Below are positions 52,908-61,469 of a stretch of DNA of 64,000 nt, piece after piece. The position numbers and the translations under genes are program-made. Under the pieces are notes generated by a model. That model was not told the origin of the DNA. It saw only the letters and a list, made by a program, of their open reading frames with translations, and searched no databases. Source of the DNA: Peptoniphilus_E sp964345555 (GTDB taxonomy: Bacteria > Bacillota > Clostridia > Tissierellales > Peptoniphilaceae); NCBI GenBank assembly GCA_964345555.1, contig CAYFRD010000002.1, positions 1 to 64,000 on the forward strand, read 5' to 3'. Positions within the stretch are counted from its first letter, which is position 1. Every line of letters begins with the position of its first letter.

Positions 52908-52921
52908 TGAAAATGTTTTCA
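52908..52921. promoter_or_regulatory. cre-like palindrome in the pxpA leader
   Basis: TGAAAATGTTTTCA differs from the CcpA cre consensus TGWAANCGNTNWCA at one central position. It lies downstream of the promoter, a position where CcpA blocks elongation. The rest of 52839-53160 is AT-rich with no gene. Confidence 0.4.
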
Positions 52922-52986
52922 CATATAGTTCACACCTTCATATAACTTCTGTCTTTTTATATATGAAACTTTTACTATTTGTTACA

Positions 52987-53015
52987 TTATATCATTTCTA
53001 TATTACTTTGTTAAC
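52987..53015 (-). promoter_or_regulatory. Promoter of the 5-oxoprolinase operon
   Basis: A -35 TTAACA (53010-53015), 17-base spacer and a perfect -10 TATAAT (52987-52992). Confidence 0.75.
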
Positions 53016-53166
53016 AAGTATTTTTTTAAAATTAAATTTAAAATTATCTTTCTTTTTAAAAGATACCCATATAAATAAATTTTTATTACTTTCCATCGCA
53101 GCAAATTTTTAATCTGTATATGATTTGCAATATTGTGCTATAGTTATGATTACTTAGTCATTTAAA

Positions 53167-53204
53167 AATCCGGATACGCTCTTTATCCAAACCGCTTCCG
53201 GATC
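53167..53204 (-). terminator. Terminator of degV
   Basis: GATCCGGA and TCCGGAT form the stem with a 20-base loop, followed by T residues, just after the stop codon. Confidence 0.75.
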
Positions 53205-53212
53205 TTTTTAGT

Positions 53213-54103
53213 TTATATTATTTGATATCTGTTGTCTTTTATGGAATCTTGAAAAAATATTGCCAAAAATCCCGGTCCCGTATGAGCCCCCACCACTGTA
53301 CCCAGTTGAGTTATCAGTATGTTTTTTTCATCAAAATCTGTTTTTTTGAGTATTTCATCTTTTATTTTTTGAGCGAGCTCAATATCATCTCCATAAGATA
53401 TACATATGGTCTGGTCTTTTATCTCTTGGGAATATACATCTAAAAATCCGTCGGCAATCTTTTTATAAAGCATATTACCGCCTCTTACTACAGCTGTTTT
53501 TTTGAGTTTGCCATCAGTTCTTGCTACTTCCAAAACAGGTCTTACATTTAGCAGATTACCTAATGTGGCGGTGCTTTTTGAAACTCTGCCGCCCCTTACA
53601 AGGTATTCAAAAGTCGTAACGGAAAACATATGGATGTTGTGCTCTCTTATGAATTCCAGTTCATCCAAGATAAATTCCGCACTTTCTCCAGACTTAGCCA
53701 TAAGAGCTGCTTTTGCAACTAAAAGTCCCAATCCGCATGTAGCACTTTTTGAATCGAATACATGTATCTTCGCATTGGGATATTCAACTAAAAGATTTTC
53801 CTGTGCCATCTTAGCTTGGTTGTATGTTCCCGATATTCCCGAACTTAAAGATATGTAGAGGATCTCCTCTCCCTTGTCAATATGCTCTTTAAAGCATCTT
53901 TTATACTCAAATTCGGAGATTTGACTGGTCCTGTAAATTTTTTTATCTTTCATTTTTTCAAAAAGTTCATCTACACTCATATTCTCCGACGGCATTTCAT
54001 CTTCCGAATTGATAACGGGTATATTTAAAACTTCAATATCGTATTTTTCAATTATATTCTTATCCAAATCCATTCCGCTGTCTGCAATAATTTTTATGTT
54101 CAT
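53213..54103 (-). CDS. DegV-family fatty acid-binding protein
   Basis: The 296-residue protein has the DegV pattern: IIADSGMDLDK at the start, YRTSQISEFEY, the SLSSGISGTYNQAKMA lipid head-group loop, VFDSKSATCGLGLLV, and TFEYLVRGGRVSKSTATLGNLLNVRPVLEV. Family members (FakB) bind a fatty acid and present it to FakA kinase for phospholipid synthesis. No fakA is adjacent. It is monocistronic; its leader begins with a hairpin followed by T residues. Confidence 0.92.
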   Translation of the reverse strand: MNIKIIADSGMDLDKNIIEKYDIEVLNIPVINSEDEMPSENMSVDELFEKMKDKKIYRTSQISEFEYKRCFKEHIDKGEEILYISLSSGISGTYNQAKMAQENLLVEYPNAKIHVFDSKSATCGLGLLVAKAALMAKSGESAEFILDELEFIREHNIHMFSVTTFEYLVRGGRVSKSTATLGNLLNVRPVLEVARTDGKLKKTAVVRGGNMLYKKIADGFLDVYSQEIKDQTICISYGDDIELAQKIKDEILKKTDFDEKNILITQLGTVVGAHTGPGFLAIFFQDSIKDNRYQII

Positions 54104-54177
54104 AAATACTCCTTAGTCTTTTTATTTATATTACATTTATAGTTAAGCCTATTAACATTATAATTTCATAACAAAAA

Positions 54178-54207
54178 GTTCGCACCGACATTTTAAAGTG
54201 TGCGAAC
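54178..54207 (-). promoter_or_regulatory. Hairpin with T-tract in the degV leader
   Basis: GTTCGCAC and GTGCGAAC pair and are followed by TTTTTG on the minus strand, about 20 bases after the likely start site. It may be an attenuator, or the end of a tiny RNA of about 50 bases. The remaining 54208-54436 gap holds only this promoter and the AT-rich upstream region of the plus-strand CoA-transferase. Confidence 0.45.
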
Positions 54208-54226
54208 AAGCGATAATCACATTAAA

Positions 54227-54256
54227 AGTATAACACGTCATGCTCTCGATTTGCAA
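54227..54256 (-). promoter_or_regulatory. Promoter of degV
   Basis: A -10 TATACT (54227-54232) and -35 TTGCAA (54251-54256), 18-base spacer. Confidence 0.5.
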
Positions 54257-54436
54257 GAAAACTGTTAGATTTTTAAAGATTTTAAGTTTTGTTATCAATA
54301 TGTCATATCGAACAGTTATCCGAAAAGCATCGATGAAATAGGATTTTATAACACCTATGGAACCATTTAATTTGATAACGAAAAAAGATAATGATAGAAT
54401 TAAATTGAAATTATTATAATAAGTGGAGAGATTTTT

Positions 54437-55588
54437 ATGAATGCACTATCAAATTTGAAGATTTTAGATTTCACAACTCTTTTGCCGGGACCTTATGCAA
54501 CTATGCAATTAGCCGATATGGGGGCAGATGTGATCAAGATTTCGTCGCCCTCAAAATACGATCTGGTATTGGAATCTGACCCCAAAATTAAAGGCAAATC
54601 TGCAAATCTTTTGTGGTTAAATAGAAATAAGAAAACTTTGGCACTTAATTTAAAGTCGGCAGAGGCAATTAAAATAGTAAAAGAACTTATAAAAGAGTAT
54701 GACATCATAGTCGAACAATTTCGCCCCGGAGTAATGGAAAAGTTGGGCTTAGGTTATGATGAACTTAAAACCATAAACCCCAAATTAATATATTGTTCCA
54801 TCACAGGATATGGTCAAAAAGGAACTTTAAGCATGAGAGCAGGTCATGATATCAATTACTTGTCAAGATCGGGAATCATGAGTTTCAGTGGAACAAAGGA
54901 CAGCGGTCCGGTACTTTACGGAACTCAAATTGCCGACATAGCTGCCGGTTCAATGAACTCCGTCATCGGCATTTTGGCGGCGGTAAATTATAGAAACGAA
55001 ACAGGTGAGGGACAGCATATAGATATTGCCATGATGGACGGACTTTTACCATTTAACTCCCTTAGCGGCTCACAGTATCTCGCGGGCGGTGATATGCCCA
55101 CTATTGAAAGCGAAACCTTCAACGGAGGAAGCAATTACGATTTTTATAAAACAAAGGACGGAAGATATTTTTCAGTAGGTTCTCTTGAACCTAAGTTTTG
55201 GGCAGGTTTTTGCGAAACCCTGGGAATTGATGCGGCCAGTCCGACAGATATCAGTGCAAAGGAAGAAATACGTCAAATCTTTATGTCCAAAGATTTTAAT
55301 CAGTGGAAAGAAATATTTGAAAATAAAGATATATGTGTCGAACCGGTGCTAAACTTAGAAGAAGTTGCAAAAGATGAAAATACAATGGATAGAGGTTTGA
55401 TTGTGGAGCTTGATGTAGATGGAGAAAAAGTTAAGCAGTTCGCAAGTCCCATAGCCTTTTCCAAAACAAAACAGGAATACAAATTCGCCGGCAAAGTCAT
55501 AGGAGAAGATACAAAGGATATAATGTTGAAATTAGGTTATAGTGAGGCTGAAATTGATGAGTTTAAAAATAAAGATGTATTCAAGTAA
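54437..55588 (+). CDS. Class III (CaiB/BaiF) acyl-CoA transferase
   Basis: The 383-residue protein has the family start NLKILDFTTLLPGPYATMQLADMGADVIKI, the NRNKKTLALNL segment, FRPGVMEKLGLGYDELKTINPKLIYCSITGYGQ and MMDG with the catalytic Asp (about residue 196). It either moves CoA between carboxylic acids or racemises 2-methylacyl-CoA. It begins with GGAGAG 7 bases before the ATG and is monocistronic. In this setting transfer of CoA to 2-hydroxyglutarate or a branched acid is possible, but glutaconate CoA-transferase is a different (class I) family, so the substrate is open. Confidence 0.9.
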   Translation: MNALSNLKILDFTTLLPGPYATMQLADMGADVIKISSPSKYDLVLESDPKIKGKSANLLWLNRNKKTLALNLKSAEAIKIVKELIKEYDIIVEQFRPGVMEKLGLGYDELKTINPKLIYCSITGYGQKGTLSMRAGHDINYLSRSGIMSFSGTKDSGPVLYGTQIADIAAGSMNSVIGILAAVNYRNETGEGQHIDIAMMDGLLPFNSLSGSQYLAGGDMPTIESETFNGGSNYDFYKTKDGRYFSVGSLEPKFWAGFCETLGIDAASPTDISAKEEIRQIFMSKDFNQWKEIFENKDICVEPVLNLEEVAKDENTMDRGLIVELDVDGEKVKQFASPIAFSKTKQEYKFAGKVIGEDTKDIMLKLGYSEAEIDEFKNKDVFK

Positions 55589-55599
55589 ATTTTGCCTTT

Positions 55600-55820
55600 A
55601 ATTCGCAAAATTACAAAAAATTATCTTCCGGTTGTGCCGGGGATTTTCATACCAAAGGGTATGTATTACAACTCATGTTTTAAAAAATAGGGAAAGCTGC
55701 CGCATAAACAAACCCGCTCCTACAAAAATGTATGTAAATATCAGAACAATGGATTTTTTATTTTTCACCAATAAAACTATTATGAACCCGGGTTTAACTG
55801 AGAATATTCTTAATAAAAAA
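55600..55820. repeat. Diverged intergenic repeat, copy C
   Basis: It carries the two words shared with copies A and B: AGCTGCCGC with CTACAAAAAT, and TTTTCACCAATAAAACTATT with AACCCGGG, ending CTTAATAAAAAA at a minus-strand terminator. A plus-strand frame of 63 codons (55632-55823) crosses it, but has no good ribosome binding site and is probably fortuitous. Confidence 0.45.
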
Positions 55821-55848
55821 TAAGGATACTGCAATAAGCATCCTTATT
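55819..55848 (-). terminator. Terminator of the pncB operon
   Basis: AATAAGGAT and ATCCTTATT form the stem, with T residues following; the left part overlaps the last codons of the hypothetical gene. Confidence 0.78.
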
Positions 55849-56560
55849 TTTTATTGAAAAACTTAGCGTTGAAAATCCTTTGGGTTTTTATAAGTTGATC
55901 TGTGGCAAGCTTTTGAATTTGCATACAAAATTCTATCTGATTTTTTAAAAGTTCCAAGTAAGCCTCTTCCATCTCTTCCTTTTCATCTTCATAGATTATG
56001 GGGAGGTTCATAGATTTTTCATCCATCTTGGGAGGATTTAGCTCTATGACCAGCTCTCCTCTATTGCTTTGCAAATCCTTTAATGCTTTTTTATTTTTCC
56101 TGTCCGCCTTTTTCACTTCCACTAAAGCTCTGTTGTTCTTTATAAACTCCATTTGAAGGCTTTGATCCTCTGATGATGTAAACATTGAGAATATACGATC
56201 AATTTCGGTTTCCATGATTTCGTTATGAATTTTATCAAATAAGATATCTTCAAATATTCCCTTCAAGTCCTCGGGGCAATCTGCCAACTCATGGGATTCT
56301 ACCGCTACAGTTGTAAGATTTTCATAGTCCTGTGCAGAACTTAAAACCTTGCATATAAAGTATCTGTCATCACACTTGACGGCTATTAAATCCTTCTCTT
56401 TCAAAGCTTTTGTGCAGTTTATCAGTGTTCCGATGTTTTTCCTGTCTTTGGCACTCAGTTCTGCGAGATCTCCTCTTTTAAATTCAAAGGATATTAAATC
56501 TTCTTTTAAATTTATGTTTAATAAATCGTCTTTTATGACATTTAGACCGTACAACATCAT
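55844..56560 (-). CDS. Hypothetical protein of a NAD-salvage/radical SAM operon
   Basis: This 238-residue cytoplasmic protein is charged and mostly helical after residue 90, with acidic EDEKEEMEEAYLELLKNQ near the C-terminus. The N-terminal half (SFEFKRGDLAELSAKDRKN, KEKDLIAVKCDDRYFICKVL) looks like a small beta-domain. I do not recognise the family. It overlaps the radical SAM gene by 4 bases and is its only clear context. AGAGG precedes the double ATG start. Confidence 0.5.
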   Translation of the reverse strand: MMLYGLNVIKDDLLNINLKEDLISFEFKRGDLAELSAKDRKNIGTLINCTKALKEKDLIAVKCDDRYFICKVLSSAQDYENLTTVAVESHELADCPEDLKGIFEDILFDKIHNEIMETEIDRIFSMFTSSEDQSLQMEFIKNNRALVEVKKADRKNKKALKDLQSNRGELVIELNPPKMDEKSMNLPIIYEDEKEEMEEAYLELLKNQIEFCMQIQKLATDQLIKTQRIFNAKFFNKK

Positions 56561-57423
56561 AGACCTCTTAAATAGTCAGGCCTGAAATTTCTGTTTTCAA
56601 GCGTTTCATCAATAAGTTCGATCAATCTTTTTCTATCTTCGTTTAAATTTCCCTTTAAAGACACATAATTGGATGCGTGGTTGGATCTGAATATCGTTCC
56701 TTGCGAATCCACATTTTCAAGGAACAGCTTCATTTCATAGAGTATTTCATCCGCCGAAGGCATCTTGAATTTTCCGCTGACATAATCCTTGTAAATAGGT
56801 GCATTGTTGTATATGCGCATGGTCAAGTAAGAAACATAGTCCGGCTTTGTCATGGTGATGAGTTTTGCGGTATTTACTGCGTTTTGCTCCATTTTGTCAA
56901 CTCCGCCCAAACCTGCAATTATGGTTATGGAGCTTAAAAATCCAACTTCTTTGCATTTCTTCATAGCAGATACATAATCCTCTACCGTAAGACCTTTTTT
57001 TATATCCTTCAAGATCTCTTCATCGCCGCTTTCAAATCCTATATAGAGCATCTTCAGTCCTTTATCATACAAGGTTTTAAGTTCTTCAACGGATTTTCTG
57101 TTTATATCTCCTGCCGTCGCATAGCTTGATATTCTCTCCACATTTGGAAAATTATCGTTGATGTAGTCCAACAGCTGCACCAAATGATCCGTCTTTAAAA
57201 CCAAGGCATCTCCATCTGCTATGAATATTCTTCTGAATCTGGGAAAATACTCCCTGATAGTCTCCAGGTCTTCAATTATATCTTCAATTTTTCGTACAAT
57301 AAAAGGCTCATCTTTGTACATGTAGCAAAAGGTGCAATCATTATGTGCACAACCTATAGTTGCTTGAATTATCAGCGACGAAGCCTCACTCGGAGGTCTG
57401 TAAACATCTCCGTAATATCTCAA
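56557..57423 (-). CDS. Radical SAM protein (CX4CX2C subfamily)
   Basis: The 288-residue enzyme has IQATIGCAHNDCTFCYMYK, whose three Cys are spaced CX4CX2C instead of the usual CX3CX2C; this variant occurs in a branch with GCxxNxCTFCxMYK. FIADGDALVLKT, YIGFESGDEEILKDIKKG and TIIAGLGGVDK are normal radical SAM barrel segments. It binds a [4Fe-4S] cluster and cleaves S-adenosylmethionine; the substrate is unknown. It overlaps pncB by 4 bases. Confidence 0.85.
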   Translation of the reverse strand: MRYYGDVYRPPSEASSLIIQATIGCAHNDCTFCYMYKDEPFIVRKIEDIIEDLETIREYFPRFRRIFIADGDALVLKTDHLVQLLDYINDNFPNVERISSYATAGDINRKSVEELKTLYDKGLKMLYIGFESGDEEILKDIKKGLTVEDYVSAMKKCKEVGFLSSITIIAGLGGVDKMEQNAVNTAKLITMTKPDYVSYLTMRIYNNAPIYKDYVSGKFKMPSADEILYEMKLFLENVDSQGTIFRSNHASNYVSLKGNLNEDRKRLIELIDETLENRNFRPDYLRGL

Positions 57424-58892
57424 AGCGATTCTCCTCTCGAATTTTTACCGTGTTTTTTCAATAAATCTTCCTTTACCTTCCACAAATCGTAGGACAAGTC
57501 CACGATGTATTCCTGCGGATTGTCAAATCTTCTCGTTTCTTCCCAAAGAGTTTCAAGTTCAGATTGAACAAAATCTCTGATCTCTCCAATGGTGGGTAAA
57601 TCGTAAATCAATTTGCCCTTTTCATATATTTGAACCAACATGGGCTTTGCTTCAAAATTCTTCAAAACCTTTCTCTTCCAAGTAAACACAGGATGGAATA
57701 TTTCATAATTACCCGAATCATCCAGTTTTTCATCATGCAATGTAACCACATCGGCAATGGCCTTGCCCGTTTCTCTGTCGTAACATCTGTAAATTTGCTT
57801 AAATCCTGGTGTTGTTATCTTTGATACATTATCTGAAATCTTTATCTTGGGAATGATATTGCCATCTTTGTCTTCTGTGGCAGTCAGTTTGTAAACTCCT
57901 CCGAAAACCGGAGAACTCTTTGATGTGATAAGCCTTTCTCCTACTCCGAAGGCATCAATCTTAGCACCTTGCACCAACAAATTCTGTATTACAAATTCAT
58001 CCAGTGAATTGGAACCCATGATTATTGCATCTTCATATCCCGCATCATCAAGCATCTTTCTGGCTTTTTTAGACAAATAAGCAATATCGCCCGAATCTAT
58101 TCTTATTCCCTTAGGTCTATGTCCTCTGGGAACTACCACTTCGTCAAATACCTTTATGGCATTGGGCACGCCTTCCTTCAAAGTGTCGAAAGTATCAACC
58201 AACAACAGACAATTATCGGGATAACATTCAGCATAAACCTTAAAGGCCTCGTATTCACTGTCAAACAATTGAACCCATGAATGTGCCATAGTACCCAGTG
58301 CCGGCACACCGTATAACTTTTCTGCAAGAGTGTTCGCTGAACCGTTACATCCGCCTATGTAGGCAGCCCTTGCTCCTAAATTCGCTCCTGTGTATCCTTG
58401 GGCTCTTCTTGAACCGAACTCCGTAACCCCTCTGCCCTTAGCTGCATAGACTATTCTGTTCGCCTTAGTGGCTATCATAGATTGGTGATTTATAGTTAAT
58501 AATACCATGGTTTCAACCATCTGCGCTTGAATGATCGGTCCCCTCACAGTTATTAGAGGTTCGCCCGGAAAAGCTACCGAACCCTCGGGAATCGCCCAAA
58601 CATCACATTCAAATTTGAAATTCCTAAGATAATCCAAATACTCCTCGTCAAAAATTCCCTTAGTCCTTAAAAATTCTATGTCATCGTCGTCAAAATGCAA
58701 ATTTTCGAAATAATCAACCAATTGCTCAAGACCCGCAATTATGGCATAGGAAGCATTATCGGGAACAGACCTGTAAAACATGTCGAAATATACTATCTTA
58801 TCCTTGTAACCCGCTTTAAAAAACCCGTTGCTCATTGCAAGCTCATAAAAATCCGTAAGCAACGAAAGATTTACATCATTTATTTTCCCCAA
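57420..58892 (-). CDS. pncB: Nicotinate phosphoribosyltransferase
   Basis: The 490-residue enzyme converts nicotinate, PRPP and ATP to nicotinate mononucleotide in NAD salvage. LLTDFYELAMSNGFFKAGY, EFGSRRAQGYTGANLGARAAYIGGCNGSANTLAEKLYG and DSGDIAYLSKKARKMLD are the expected motifs. The start is TTG with GGAGG 8 bases upstream. It is the first gene of a three-gene operon with a consensus promoter. Confidence 0.95.
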   Translation of the reverse strand: MGKINDVNLSLLTDFYELAMSNGFFKAGYKDKIVYFDMFYRSVPDNASYAIIAGLEQLVDYFENLHFDDDDIEFLRTKGIFDEEYLDYLRNFKFECDVWAIPEGSVAFPGEPLITVRGPIIQAQMVETMVLLTINHQSMIATKANRIVYAAKGRGVTEFGSRRAQGYTGANLGARAAYIGGCNGSANTLAEKLYGVPALGTMAHSWVQLFDSEYEAFKVYAECYPDNCLLLVDTFDTLKEGVPNAIKVFDEVVVPRGHRPKGIRIDSGDIAYLSKKARKMLDDAGYEDAIIMGSNSLDEFVIQNLLVQGAKIDAFGVGERLITSKSSPVFGGVYKLTATEDKDGNIIPKIKISDNVSKITTPGFKQIYRCYDRETGKAIADVVTLHDEKLDDSGNYEIFHPVFTWKRKVLKNFEAKPMLVQIYEKGKLIYDLPTIGEIRDFVQSELETLWEETRRFDNPQEYIVDLSYDLWKVKEDLLKKHGKNSRGESL

Positions 58893-58919
58893 CTTAAAAT
58901 CCTCCTTTACATTGCTATT

Positions 58920-58948
58920 ATTATATAATTATTTGATAAAACTTGCAA
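58920..58948 (-). promoter_or_regulatory. Promoter of the pncB operon
   Basis: A -35 TTGCAA (58943-58948), 17-base spacer and perfect -10 TATAAT (58920-58925). Confidence 0.75.
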
Positions 58949-59050
58949 AGAATATGTACTTTTACAAACATTTATTAATTAAATATTATGTTTTATATTA
59001 ATATTTGATTGTTATCCTAAATTTTCGTTTCGGCAATCGTTTCTTTATAA

Positions 59051-59067
59051 TATCATTCCAAATGATA
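59051..59067. promoter_or_regulatory. Perfect inverted repeat upstream of the C69 gene
   Basis: TATCATT and AATGATA flank a CCA spacer, 16 bases upstream of the -35. Size and symmetry fit a regulator operator; the arms recall Fur/PerR boxes only loosely. Confidence 0.35.
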
Positions 59068-59083
59068 GTATTTTATTAAAACA

Positions 59084-59112
59084 TTGACACATCTTTGTAT
59101 TAGTGCTAATTT
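59084..59112 (+). promoter_or_regulatory. Promoter of the C69-SLH gene
   Basis: A perfect -35 TTGACA (59084-59089) with a weak -10 TAATTT at 17 bases, about 70 bases before the ATG. Confidence 0.5.
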
Positions 59113-59182
59113 TATAGATGTAAAATTGTATTCTATATTTAGGAAAACAGTTTTATTATAGCTACTTATATAGGAGGCAAAT

Positions 59183-61185
59183 ATGAAATTAAGTAAAAAA
59201 GTTTAGCTATTGCAGGACTCGTTTCTACAATGGTACTCGGCATGGTTCAACCTGCTTTTGCATGTACAGGAGTAATTGTAGGAAAAGATCTCACTACCGA
59301 CGGATCTTTCATTTACGAAAGAACCGAGGATTACGAAAGAAATAGAACAATGAGGCTTGTCACTCACCCTCGTGGAGAAATAAAAAAGGGTGACAAATTA
59401 GTTGATGTAAACAACGGATTTGAATACATACATAAAGAAGATTCTTTAAAATTCTTCTCAACTCCCGACTCCACAAAAAAACCTCAAGACATGGAACAAG
59501 GTACTTATGATGCCGCAGGATTTAATGAAGCCGGTGTAGGTATTTTCTGCACAGTTTCGGCACATTACAACAAATCTATCGAAAAAGTTGATCCCTATAT
59601 TCCAAACGGAGTCAATGAAGCAAGCATGACCACATTTTTATTGGCGCATGCTAAATCTGCAAAAGATGCCGTTATGCTTCTTGCCGATACGATTGATAAA
59701 CAAGGTGCATCTATGGGAGATGTAGTCGTTTTCGGAGATCAAAATGAAGTTTGGTACATGGAAATATATTCCGGACACCAATACGTAGCTATCAAATATC
59801 CCAATGATAAATTCAGTGTATTTCCAAATGCTTTCTGGCTTGGAGGAGTGGATTTAAATGATAAAGAAAATGTAGTATCATCAAAAGATGTAGTTGAAGT
59901 TGCAAAAAAAGCAGGAACTTACATCGAAACAGCTGAAGGTCTTATGGATATGTCTGCTTCATATAATCCCACTGAACTGCGTGATACAAACCGTTCCAGA
60001 GTTTGGTCCGGTATTCACGATTTAGACCCCAACTCAACAATTGCCTATGATGCAGATAGATTTCCTCTATTAAATGATTTATCAGAAGAAAGCGAAAAAA
60101 TAGACATCAAAGATACTTTAAATTTATTTAGAAACAGATTTGAAGGAACAGAATACGTTGCATCAGATAACAAAGTGGAAAGAAAGGCAGAACCCGAAAA
60201 ATATAAAAGAGCAATCGGAAGTATAAACACAATGCAGGCTCACATTTTTCAAATCAAAGAAGGATATCCTAAGGAAGCACCCGGAATTATGTGGATGACA
60301 CTGGGCAGTCCTTTAAATATACCTTGGATACCAATTTTTGCAGATATAAACGACAGCAGCTACGAATTTAAAAATGATGCTCCGATTTATGACGAAAATT
60401 CATATTATTGGGTCGCTTCTTCCGTAAATGATTTAGTATCCGGAAACAGAGAAGATCTCGGCGATTCTACTCGCAAAAAAATTACTGACTATGAAAATGC
60501 CTTAATGGATAAACTTCCTGAAATCGAAAAAGAATGGCTGGCGCTTTATGTAACAGATAAAGAAAAAGCTGCTGAATTTTCTACAAAGACAACCATGGAG
60601 TTTGAAAAAGATGCCTTTAATTTTGAAAAAGACCTTCAAAAAGAACTCTCCAAAGTTTCTAAAACAGATTTAATTCATCACTGGGCAAGAAAGCCGATTA
60701 TAGATGCAATAAACAAAGAAATAATGGTAGGTACCAGCGATTTAAAATTCTCACCGGATCAAGAAATAACTCGAGGCGAATTCATAACAATTCTAGGACG
60801 TATAGCCAATATTGACAAAGAAAAATTCACTGAAATAAAAGATGAAAATATAGAACCCGATAAATATTATACAGAATATATGAATTGGGCAGTAGAAAAT
60901 AAACTTTTCCCTGACAACGTCAAAAAAATCGCTTCTGAAAATATAACAAGAGAAGAAATGGCTTATACTTTAGCAGCATATTTAAATCTTTCAAAAGAAA
61001 ATAAAATAGCTGATGGAAAATTAAATTTCTCCGATGCTGATCAGATATCAGACTGGGCAAAGAATTCAATCGCTTACTTGGCAGATAAAGAAATTCTTAA
61101 AGGAACCTCCGACAATAAATTTGCACCGAAGAACAATTTAACAAGAGCAGAAGTTGCACAAATTATTTACAATATTTCAAAATAA
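59183..61185 (+). CDS. Secreted C69-family dipeptidase with SLH domains, signal peptide frameshifted
   Basis: AGGAGG and ATG at 59183 start a signal peptide that is interrupted after MKLSKKV by TAG. One added A in the A6 tract (59195-59200) restores MKLSKKSLAIAGLVSTMVLG and joins the 651-codon frame that follows. The mature enzyme would begin with Cys after the AFA cleavage site (CTGVIVGKDLTTDGS), as in C69 dipeptidases that use an N-terminal Cys nucleophile. Three SLH domains end the protein. The body frame can also start at ATG 59230, but then lacks a complete signal peptide. It may be an inactive copy, a phase-variable gene or a sequencing slip. Confidence 0.85.
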
Positions 61186-61220
61186 ATATTTACATTAACA
61201 CTTTATATTAATAATACAAA

Positions 61221-61256
61221 AATATCCATCGGAGATAACACTTTCCGATGGATATT
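61221..61256 (+). terminator. Terminator of the C69-SLH gene
   Basis: AATATCCATCGG and CCGATGGATATT form a 12-bp stem followed by T residues. The rest of 61257-61469 shows no gene. Confidence 0.85.
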
Positions 61257-61469
61257 TTTATAGCAATTCGTTACTTATAACACAACATACTGTTCTTTCT
61301 TGGATTGCGATTCAGAACATAATACATTGTGCTTCTACATTTTTATATTAACACCTTTTTAGGTAGAATGTCTTTATCCGTCCGATATAATTTCAAATTT
61401 GTATTCATTTACACTATTGTCAGCGCACTTATATATCCTGTGCAACTCTCATCTGTACCTAGGTTATTA

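Noticed and set aside
55632..55823. 63-codon plus-strand frame in repeat copy C, with a short stretch similar in translation to copy B (FT-KTI--PGL)
   Set aside because: The similarity follows from shared DNA sequence; copy B has no matching continuous frame and no ribosome binding site is present, so it is treated as repeat and not as a gene.
59095..59115. TTAGTGCTAA near the C69 promoter as a CIRCE half-site
   Set aside because: Only one arm is present and no second TTAGCACTC lies at the right distance.
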